From: Wyeomyia smithii
Lineage: Eukaryota; Arthropoda; Insecta; Diptera; Culicidae
Assembly: GCF_029784165.1 (NCBI RefSeq)
Contig: NC_073696.1
Coordinates: 23,133,530 to 23,197,529 of the forward strand
DNA: 64,000 nt
Direction: 5' to 3'
Shown here: positions 32,858 through 41,390 of the stretch, piece after piece
Position numbering within the stretch: the stretch's first letter is position 1
How the letters are laid out: each line of letters begins with the position of its first letter
The notes under the pieces: generated by a model
The model's database searches: none
Told to the model about the DNA's origin: nothing
The model's input: the letters and a program-made list of their open reading frames with translations, nothing else
Position numbers and translations under genes: made by a program

Positions 32858-35504
32858 AACAATTAAAATATTAAATTGGAATGCTCGCTCATTGAAGGCC
32901 AATGAGAATGAGCTTTTTAACTTTTTAACAGTAAATAATGTGCATATTGCAATTATTACTGAAACATTTTTGAAACCTAACATAAAATTAAAATATGATC
33001 CCAATTACGTGGTTCATAGATATGATAGGATTCAGGGTTCCGGCGGTGGAGTTGCAATTGTTATTCATCGCCGAATCAAACATCGTGCTCTTCCCCATCT
33101 TGAGACGAAAGTTATTGAAACTTTGGGAATTGAAGTTCAAACTGAACTTGGGATTTTATTTATTGCCGCAGCATATTTACCATTTCAATGCACACGCGAG
33201 CTCAAAAATTATTTTAAAGGTGATTTACAAAAACTCACCAGAAATCGTTCGAAATTTTTCATAATCGGCGATTTTAACGCTAAACATCGTTCATGGAATA
33301 ATTCTCAAAGTAATTCCAATGGCAAAACTTTATTCAACGATTGTTCTTCAGGATACTATTCTATTTTGTCTCCGAATAGTCCTACATGCTTTTCTTCTGT
33401 AAGAAACCCTTCAACAATTGATTTGGTGCTTACAGATCAAAGTCATGTATGTAGTGATTTGATCACACATGCTGACTTTGATTCTGATCATCTTCCAATA
33501 ACTTTTTCTTTATCACATGAATCAGTTTTAAACCCTATGAGCTCTGTTTTTAATTATAACAAGGCTAATTGGGAAAGATACAAAACTCATATTGAGAGAA
33601 ATTTCAATAATGAGCTTGATTTGCAAAACGAAGTGAATATTGATTCCGCTTTGGACGCATTAAAATGTGCAATTGTTGATGCCAGGAATTATTCTGTTCC
33701 AAAGACTCAAGTGAAATTTGATTCACCAATAATTGACGAAAATCTTCAACTTCTAATTCGTTTGAAAAATGTCCGCAGACGTCAATATCAACGTTCTCGT
33801 GACCCTGTTTTTAAAACTATTTATAAAGATTTACAGAAAGAGGTTAAACATAGATTTACTCTTCTGAGAAATCAAAATTTTGAGACTAAAGTTGAAAAAT
33901 TGAAACCATATTCAAAACCATTTTGGAAGCTGTCGAAGATTCTTAAGAAACCTTCAAAGCCTATTCCAGTTTTAAAAGATGGTGAACGTTTTCTTGTATC
34001 CAATGAACAAAAGGCTCAAAGACTTGCTCAGCAGTTTGAGAGTGTTCATAACTCAAATTTGAATTTTGTGAGTCCAATTGAAAATGAAGTCACACGTCAA
34101 TTTGATTTAATTTCTTCCCAGAATTTTTTACCTGCAGAAATAATTGAAACTAACTTGAATGAGATTAAATCAATTATTAAAAATTTCAAAAATATGAAAG
34201 CACCTGGTGACGATGGAATCTTTAATATACTAATCAAACATCTCCCTGAAAGCACAATGGAATTTTTAGTGAAAATTTTCAATTGCTGCTTCAAAATTGC
34301 ATATTTTCCCAAATTATGGAAAAATGCAAAAATTACTCCCATTTTAAAACCGGATAAGAACCCAGCTGAAGTTTCAAGTTATCGACCAATCAGTTTGCTT
34401 TCTTCAATAAGTAAACTGTTTGAGAGAGTTATTCTTAACAGAATGATGTCACACATCAACGAAAATTCAATTTTTGCAAATGAACAGTTTGGATTTCGCC
34501 ATGGGCATTCCACAACTCATCAATTGCTCAGAGTTACTAATATGATACGAGCTAACAAATCTGAAGGTTATTCCACTGGAGCTGCTCTTTTAGACATAGA
34601 AAAAGCATTCGACAGTGTTTGGCATAAAGGTTTGATTGCGAAATTGCAAACTTTTGATTTTCCAATTTTCCTAATCAAAATTTTAAAAAATTATCTTACT
34701 GATCGAACTCTGCAGGTTGTCTATCAGAATTCAAAATCTGATAGATTTCCTGTCAGAGCAGGTGTGCCTCAAGGTTCAGTCTTGGGTCCAGTCCTGTACA
34801 ACATATTCACTTCAGATCTTCCTGATTTGCCTCCAGGATGCACAAAGTCATTGTTCTGCGATGACACAAGCATTTCCGTAAAAGGAAAAAGTCTTCGTGT
34901 CATATGCAGTCGATTGCAGAAAAGTTTAGATATTTTTTCTTCCTACTTGCAAAAGTGGAAAATCTCTCCCAATGCTTCTAAAACTCAAATGATAATTTTT
35001 CCGCATAAGCCTAGGGCTTCTTTCCTCAAGCCAAACAATAAGCACGTTGTCAAGATGAATGGGGTTATTTTAAGTTGGTCCGACAAGGTTAAGTACTTGG
35101 GACTAATTTATGATAAAAAACTTATTTTCAAAGAGCACATTGAGAGTATACAAGCCAAGTGCATCAAATATACGAGATGTTTATATCCTCTCATTAACAG
35201 GAATTCTAAACTTTGTTTAAAGAACAAACTTTTGATTTACAAACAAATTTTTAGACCAGCAATGCTTTATGCTGTACCGATCTGGTCAAGTTGCTGTTCA
35301 ACAAGGAAGAAAACGCTCCAAAGGATTCAGAATAAAATTCTGAAAATGATTTTGAAGCGTCCTCCTTGGTTTGGTACACTCGAATTACATAGACTTACTG
35401 GTGTTGAACCATTAGAAGCTATGTCAAATAAAATTATTAACAATTTTCGACAAAAATCGTTGCAATCCTCAATTGCTACGATAAGCTCTCTTTATAGCCA
35501 ATAA
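32844..35504 (+). CDS. Retrotransposon ORF2: AP endonuclease and reverse transcriptase
   Basis: An 886-residue polyprotein that nicks target DNA and copies the RNA in place. Endonuclease motifs: NWNARS (residues 10-15), ITETFLK, GDFNAKH (catalytic Asp143), and SDHLP (Asp215, His216). Reverse transcriptase motifs: KAPGDDGI, YRPISLLSSISKLFE, FGFRHGHSTTHQL, LLDIEKAFDSVWH (Asp584), VPQGSVLGPVLYN, FCDD (671-674), and KYLGLIYD. The C-terminal part has no RNase H domain, as expected for jockey elements. Odd point: the residue before the DD pair is Cys, where non-LTR elements normally carry Ala. No frameshift or stop is present. The start ATG lies inside the end of ORF1, suggesting coupled termination and reinitiation. 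Confidence 0.95.
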   Translation: MILNKTIKILNWNARSLKANENELFNFLTVNNVHIAIITETFLKPNIKLKYDPNYVVHRYDRIQGSGGGVAIVIHRRIKHRALPHLETKVIETLGIEVQTELGILFIAAAYLPFQCTRELKNYFKGDLQKLTRNRSKFFIIGDFNAKHRSWNNSQSNSNGKTLFNDCSSGYYSILSPNSPTCFSSVRNPSTIDLVLTDQSHVCSDLITHADFDSDHLPITFSLSHESVLNPMSSVFNYNKANWERYKTHIERNFNNELDLQNEVNIDSALDALKCAIVDARNYSVPKTQVKFDSPIIDENLQLLIRLKNVRRRQYQRSRDPVFKTIYKDLQKEVKHRFTLLRNQNFETKVEKLKPYSKPFWKLSKILKKPSKPIPVLKDGERFLVSNEQKAQRLAQQFESVHNSNLNFVSPIENEVTRQFDLISSQNFLPAEIIETNLNEIKSIIKNFKNMKAPGDDGIFNILIKHLPESTMEFLVKIFNCCFKIAYFPKLWKNAKITPILKPDKNPAEVSSYRPISLLSSISKLFERVILNRMMSHINENSIFANEQFGFRHGHSTTHQLLRVTNMIRANKSEGYSTGAALLDIEKAFDSVWHKGLIAKLQTFDFPIFLIKILKNYLTDRTLQVVYQNSKSDRFPVRAGVPQGSVLGPVLYNIFTSDLPDLPPGCTKSLFCDDTSISVKGKSLRVICSRLQKSLDIFSSYLQKWKISPNASKTQMIIFPHKPRASFLKPNNKHVVKMNGVILSWSDKVKYLGLIYDKKLIFKEHIESIQAKCIKYTRCLYPLINRNSKLCLKNKLLIYKQIFRPAMLYAVPIWSSCCSTRKKTLQRIQNKILKMILKRPPWFGTLELHRLTGVEPLEAMSNKIINNFRQKSLQSSIATISSLYSQ

Positions 35505-35726
35505 GTTAGCAATTAAGTTAGTTGTAAGTTTACTTCCCCTTTTCTGACAAGTAGGTTTAAATCCCTACGAATGATAAGTCCTAATTGCGAAAGCAAACAA
35601 ATCCTAACAATTAAAATTACAAATTTCTAACAGTGTTGAGAAGTCACCATTTGTGATTGGACACACATACTCATTACTTACTAATATTTATCATAAATAC
35701 TTAAGCTACTAACAAATCCCCCCTTA
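35505..35726 (+). other. Retrotransposon 3' UTR, proximal part
   Basis: A 222-bp AT-rich non-coding stretch after the ORF2 stop, ending in ccccccttaaaaaaaa. The A8 run could be the original 3' terminus of the core element, but a very similar A-run context exists in the unrelated repeat at 8666, so this is not certain. Confidence 0.5.
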
Positions 35727-38131
35727 AAAAAAAGTAAGAGGGTGGTATTCAAGACACGACCGCATGACGTTGACTACCGTATTCTTAAAAAAAAAATATT
35801 CCATTGAAGCAAATAGTAGAGGGAATTGCAACGCTTCTTTTACAAAACTTCTGTAACAAAATTTCGAGGCTTCAAAAGGTACCAGTTTCCGATTATTCTC
35901 GTCCAGAATTCCAGCCATTTTAGTATTTTGCAGTAGCCATTTATTACTAACAGCCACCAGCATAACGGGTGAAACCGGCACGAGATGACCGGTACTATTT
36001 TGTCTTTCCTCCTTTCAGCTGCTAACACCTAGCGCTGTCGTGAAATTAACATCAACATAAACATGCATTTTTGCAAGGTTTTTTTCCGCTAGCAACAGCA
36101 ATTGTAAAACATAAAATTCAACTAACCGCTTCTATTATAAAACTGCGAGGCACCAAAAGGTGCCAGTTGCCGATTTCTTGTTCACTTGTTTAGCCACCAG
36201 CATCACGGGTCAAACCGGCACGAGATGACCGGTACTACTTTGTTTTTCCTCCTTTTAGCTGCTAACACCGAGCGTCCGTATGTACCCGGTACGGTTTAAT
36301 AATGAAACTGATGGGGTGAAATGTTCGAACGATACGTTTTATACCAAGGCTTCGTCAGATAATTAGAAAGAGGGAGGGGCTACATAGATGATGGAATGGT
36401 AGAGACAAATGTTTCTTGAAAGCTGCGCCGGCCGCTGTCATAATATTAACACCAACACAAACATGCATTTTTGCAAGGTTTTTTCCGCTAGCAGCAGCAT
36501 TTGGTAAAACAAAAAATTCAATTTGCCGCTTCTGTAACAAAATTTCGAGGCACCAAAAGGTGCCAGTTGCCGATTACATTGTTGTTTTCTGGTTAATCTA
36601 CTAAAAGCCACCAGCATAACGGGTGAAACCGGCACGAGATGACCGGTACTATTTTGTCTTTTCTCCTTTCAGCTGCTAACACCTAGCGTTGTCGTGAAAT
36701 TAACATCAACATAAACATGCATTTTTGCAAGGTTTTTTCCGCTAGCAACAGCAATTGTAAAACATAAAATTCAACTAACCGCTTCTATTATAAAACTGCT
36801 AGGCACCAAAAGGTGCCAGTTGCCGATTTCTTGTTTACTGGTTTCCGTCCAGAATTCCAGCCATTTTAGTATTTTGCAGTAGCCACCAGCATCACGGGTG
36901 AAACCGGCACGAGATGACCGGTACTATTTTGTCTTTCCTCCTTTCAGCTGCTAACACCTAGCGCTGTCGTGAAATTAACATCAACATAAACATGCATTTT
37001 TGCAAGGTTTTTTTCCGCTAGCAACAGCAATTGTAAAACATAAAATTCAACTAACCGCTTCTATTATAAAACTGCGTGGCACCAAAAGGTGCCAGTTGCC
37101 GATTTCTTGTTTACTTGTTTAGCCACCAGCATCACGGGTCAAACCGGCACGAGATGACCGGTACTATTTTGTTTTTCCTCCTTTTAGCTGCTAACACCGA
37201 GCGTCCGTATGTACCCGGTACGGTTTAATAATGAAACTGATGGGGTGAAATGTTCGAACGATACGTTTTATACCAAGGCTTCGTCAGATAATTAGAAAAA
37301 GGGAGGAGCTACATAGATGATGGAACGGTAGAGACAAATGTTTCTTGAAAGCTGCGCCGGCTGCTGTCATAATATTAACACCAACCCAAACATGCATTTT
37401 TGCAAGGTTTTTTCCGCTAGCAGCAGCATTTGGTAAAACAGAAAATTCAATTAGCCGCTTCTGTACCAAAATTTCGAGGCACCAAAAGGTGCCAGTTGCC
37501 GATTATAGTTTCCTGGTTAGTCCGTCCAGAATTCCAGCCATTTAAGTGTTTTGCAGTAGCCATTTACTACTAAAGCCACCAGCATTACGGGTGAAACCGG
37601 CACGAGATGACCGGTACTATTTTGTATTTCCTCCTTTTAGCTGCTATCACCTAGCGTCCGCATGTCACTGGTGCGGTTTTGGAATCAGAATGATGGGGCG
37701 CCGGCCGCTGTCGTAAAATTAACACCAACAAAAAGATGCATATTTGCAAGGTTTTTTCCGCTAGCAGCAGCATAAACATCGGAAACAGAAAGTGACAACA
37801 ACAATAACAACAAAGTCAGATCGATTGTATCCGTTAGTGTCGACTGTGCTTGGGAAGAGAGGTAGTGATTGGCTACGCGGTATGATTTAGACAATCGATA
37901 TTAATTACCAATTTTTCAATAGTGTATCTCAAACAATAGTTTGTTTTTGTTACATAAATTTAACCGTAAAAGAATTTCTGATCGATTGATGCCAAAACCT
38001 CGAAAACCTGATTATTGATGACTGCAAAATAAGCGCTCAAAACCTGACCACTTTTCTCTGGTTTTCCCTGGTTGAATTACTAGATTTTCAAATTCAGGGG
38101 CCTAACTTCGATATAGACGTTAGTCAACGTC
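35727..38131 (+). repeat. Extra 3' segment with higher-order tandem repeat
   Basis: Starts with a dispersed-repeat fragment (gtggtattcaagacacgac). It then holds six copies of a ~240-bp module, each carrying gccaccagcat, ccggcacgagatgaccgg and tttttgcaaggttttttccg. Module starts are at 35953, 36193, 36607, 36882, 37122 and 37575. The spacing pattern repeats every 929 bp (35953 to 36882, 36193 to 37122, and the hairpin at 36149 to 37078 and 36549 to 37478), so it is a higher-order repeat of about two units. A perfect dyad, ggcaccaaaaggtgcc, occurs five times. The 11-bp inverted pair gacgttgacta (35766) and tagtcaacgtc (38121) bounds the segment. ORFs here are short and repeated, not genes. Confidence 0.8.
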
Positions 38132-38144
38132 AAAAAAAAAAAAA
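38132..38144 (+). other. A13 tail of the retrotransposon insertion
   Basis: A run of 13 A directly precedes (and by one base overlaps) the right TSD copy. No AATAAA lies in the last ~60 bp. Confidence 0.85.
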
Positions 38145-38158
38145 TATCAATCCCTCGA
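38144..38158. repeat. 15-bp target-site duplication, right copy
   Basis: Identical to 31319-31333. Confidence 0.9.
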
Positions 38159-39329
38159 TAATCGTGTGTACAGAAGCGCAGCAAATACATATAAAAAAAT
38201 ACAAATATGACATCACTAGTATAAATTTGCTCGTACAACTTATGGCGTCAGAATTTTACTTATACTTTGAATGGTGGCATAACGAAGAACGTTTATTTGC
38301 AATTCATAGCAATGAAACTAGATGAAACGAGAATAGTTTTACAAGCTTTCTTTCTCTCTCTGCTACTGACGAACTAAACCAAATGTTGACTAAAATGGAA
38401 ATGGCTTGACCAAAAAGGAACTGTAAGAGTGGCTTTTTTACGATTAAATTTAGAAGCTCCGTTCAACTTTATGTGTCTTTTATTAATTTCTCCAATAAGA
38501 TAAAAAGTAGGAAAGTATGAAAGAAAAATACTAGATGAAATTAGGCAGCTTACTAAAGAAGGATGACAGTTTAAAACATTACAATCGACATAGACTGACG
38601 AGAATTGGTAATTTACCCTATATATAATTCTATGGAAAATTAAAGAAATCTGGCGCAAAACTAGCGTTCTACCGGTTGATCTGAAACATGTACACAGTTT
38701 TTATAGGATTCATAGAGAACACAAAAAGTGCATTGGAACGAGGACACCATCATTTTCCTCGTGTAACCTTGATCCAGTTTTATACTTATATAATGTTAGA
38801 GGGTTCCCTTTTTTACCACAAAAGGTATGGTCGTTAAGTGCGAGAGGCGTTTAAATTCAAGATTAGCCAAGATTCAGGATCTTTTCGTAGGATATATATT
38901 TGCAAGTAACAGCGATGTTTTTTCATGACGATGGTATGTAATTGCCGAAGTGATTCCCTTCGAGCTTATAATCAAACCCAATATGTGGTAATATTATTGA
39001 ATTAGATAAGTAAATATATAGACTGTTAGTTTGAGGTAATTAAATATGAATGAAGAAAAGTAGCAGAAAAGAACATTTTGCCTAATATTTGAGTTGCTTA
39101 AATATGAATACTTTTTAACCAAGATGGCTATTGACTGCATATTTGGTATGGTTAGATTTCAGCAAAACAACACATTGTAGTGTATTTTTCCATTCTTCAG
39201 CTGTTGCAAAATTTTCTGTATCTATTTTCATTTATCATTTCTCCTTTCCTTCAACTTTCTGTTTGTGAAACACAGTTAAAAATGCGAAAGAACACGTCAC
39301 TAAATCAGCCACTATCAAAATTTATTTTA
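38159..39329. other. Non-coding AT-rich interval
   Basis: No repeats, domains or RNA genes recognised. Confidence 0.35.
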
Positions 39330-39554
39330 GGTAAATTATCCTACAGTGGACCCTTTTGTTACAGTGGACCACTTGTCAGATGAACTCAATTTCCCTTATC
39401 TCTCTAATCGGAATTTATAAATGCTTTTCATGATCATGCAGATTGGCTGAGCAAGATATTTCCCGAAGGAAATTCCACGAGTTTTCGCAAACTTGAATTG
39501 ATCTGACGAATGGTCCATTAGAGGTAAGAGTTCCACTATAGGGTATTTTCCCTA
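39330..39554. mobile_element. MITE, GGTCCACTATAGG family, copy 1
   Basis: Left end taggtaaattatcctacagt, right end ccactatagggtattttccc. The termini are imperfect inverted repeats. The subterminal tcagatgaactcaa is mirrored by ttgatctgac inside the right end. Copies 2 and 3 share the same arrangement. Confidence 0.7.
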
Positions 39555-39590
39555 GGATAAAATGGCATTGGAAGGAAGTTTTTTGATATT

Positions 39591-39857
39591 TAGGGTAAAT
39601 TATCCTATTGTGGACCCCTTTGCTTTATTAACATAGTGGACCGCCAGTTAGATTTACTAAATTTCTCTTGACATAAATAGGAAGATAAACATTTTTGTGA
39701 TGCGATTTACAGTCGATTTAAGTCAAGGTGGTCCACTGAAGGAAGTGGTCCACACAAAGTAGTTCTACCTCATTCCGATTTATGTTAACATAAATTCAGT
39801 TATTCTGACAAGTGGTCCACTAAAGGAAAGGGGTCCACTATAGGTTAATTTACCCTA
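39591..39857. mobile_element. MITE, GGTCCACTATAGG family, copy 2
   Basis: The best preserved copy: starts tagggtaaattatcctattg and ends ccactataggttaatttacc followed by cta. Internal direct and inverted copies of gtggacc/ggtccac are present. Confidence 0.8.
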
Positions 39858-39903
39858 TGTCAAGAGAATTAACAGTTTTTCGTCAGGGTGAGACATCCAA
39901 GGT

Positions 39904-40295
39904 AGAGTAAAGTACCCTATAGTGGACCTATTTCTTATAGTGGACCACTCACCAGATCAACTCAATTTTTACGGAAACTCGAGGGATTTTCAGAAAACTT
40001 CCATCGGGAATCATTTTATCCAGTCAACACACACACCGCATCACAAACATTTATAAATTTCTTAGGGGCCATCCACATACCACGTGGACAGTCAGAACAT
40101 CAGAAAAGCATCTTATCCAGCTAATCTGTATCAGCATCACAAGTAACATTCGTAGATTCCTAATGCTATTGGGGTATTTTCGATCGGGAAACATCTTATC
40201 CAGCCAATCTGCAGCACAAACATTTAAAATTCCGATTTATGTTTAGAGCGATTGAGTTAATTAGACAGGTGGTCCACTATAGGGTAATTTATCAT
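39904..40295. mobile_element. MITE, GGTCCACTATAGG family, copy 3
   Basis: Starts agagtaaagtaccctatagt and ends ggtccactatagggtaattt. Longer than copies 1 and 2. Its interior (actcgagggattttcagaaa) recurs at about 40440. Confidence 0.75.
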
Positions 40296-40395
40296 AGTTC
40301 TACTCGGGTTCATTGCGTCTATGTCACAGTTCGTTGAAAGTTAAATCTCGTTTTCTATAACGTTCTAGCTTATAATTTTTGGAAATTGCTTCCAT

Positions 40396-40500
40396 TTCCT
40401 ATAGAAAACCACCCACCAGATTACCTCGATTTCACGAAAACTCGAGGGATTTTCATAAAACTTCCATCGGCAAATATCTTATCCAGTCAATCATGTTGAT
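40396..40500. mobile_element. MITE fragment, GGTCCACTATAGG family
   Basis: Matches the interior of copy 3 (aaaactcgagggattttcat, cttccatcggcaaatatctt) but lacks recognisable termini. The 63-codon ORF over it is a shadow. Confidence 0.55.
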
Positions 40501-41217
40501 GTCAAGCATCACGCAGCAAATAAATCAGACTTTAGTCAACTTTTTGGCTAATAGCTTGGTTGTCTGCTGAATTAGGTTCTGATGGTAGTTGAGGAAGTTG
40601 ATGTCATATTCCGTGTCCGCTTGACGAAGGGACAGTTTTTTCTACGTAACATTTTTGCAGTTTGCATCAGGCGGAGCGAATCGGGATTTCGTACCTTTTT
40701 GGACCTTTTTGTTTGTAAGTTCTAACTCAGATTGACCGAGAATGTACAATGTGACGGCATTTTTTTTAAAACTACTTGTTTTTGTATAAAAATATTCGCT
40801 ATGGCACCCCGTCAATTTGCCAACCGAGGTATTTTACATGAAACATAAGTGAAAGGTTCATAAACACAATACGGCAAACCTCAAATTCACTGTAAAAGTT
40901 TAAAATGTTTTTCTACCGACCCAGTACAGCCAACTGACAAGACCAAAACGGAGCAAAATTGCTTCTATAGGTAAAATATTTTGGCAGTCTGAAACGCTCT
41001 GAACTTAAGCCTCCATTTTGTAATTTTTTCATAAAAACTGACAGTAGTACTCCTAGTCTATAAATAGGGTTGGAGGACTTGTTTACTATTGAACTATCCG
41101 AAAAAAATTAAAGAAGAGAAATTTTATATGATTTCTGAGTGTTATCAAAGACTTGTAATAACAGTTTTTGAGCTCAGAAAATTTTTTTCTTTACGCCCCG
41201 CCTATTCACCCCGTTTT
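40501..41217. other. Non-coding interval
   Basis: AT-rich, no structure recognised. Confidence 0.35.
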
Positions 41218-41390
41218 ACGATAAATTCCAAATTAAAGTTAAGAGAAATTGAGTTATTCCTACGAATGGTCCACTTTAAGTGGTTCCCGTGGCTCTGTGG
41301 TTAGCGAAGTTAGCTCGATTCCCGATCAGGTTAAGGATCTTTTCGAGCTGGTTATGTTGTTGTTGGTCCACTGTAGGTTAATTTACCCTA
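41218..41390. mobile_element. MITE copy interrupted by a SINE-like insertion
   Basis: A degenerate left part (aaattgagttattcctacg, atggtccacttt) and a right terminus (ggtccactgtaggttaattt) belong to the same MITE family. They are separated by a tRNA-like block at about 41284-41365. Confidence 0.6.
41284..41365 (+). mobile_element. tRNA-like SINE fragment
   Basis: Reads cgtggctctgtggttagcga, then a box B-like ctcgattcccgatcagg followed by ttaaggatcttttcgagctg. Similar strings occur in Aedes SINEs as I remember them. The insertion lies within a MITE copy, which gives a relative age. Confidence 0.45.

Larger units (their letters stand above)
31334..38143 (+). mobile_element. Jockey-clade non-LTR retrotransposon (Juan-like), full-length insertion with extended 3' part
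   Basis: The 15-bp perfect TSD brackets 6,810 bp. The order is: promoter at the first base, ~200-bp 5' UTR, ORF1 (31535-32857), ORF2 (32844-35504), then 2.6 kb of non-coding DNA ending in A13. Both ORFs are uninterrupted and the TSD has no mismatches, so the insertion is probably young. Jockey-type elements of mosquitoes are usually about 4.4-4.7 kb. The first 4.4 kb here fits that, while the extra 2.4 kb (from about 35735) is unusual. The Juan label rests on recalled similarity of ORF2 and is provisional. Confidence 0.9.
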
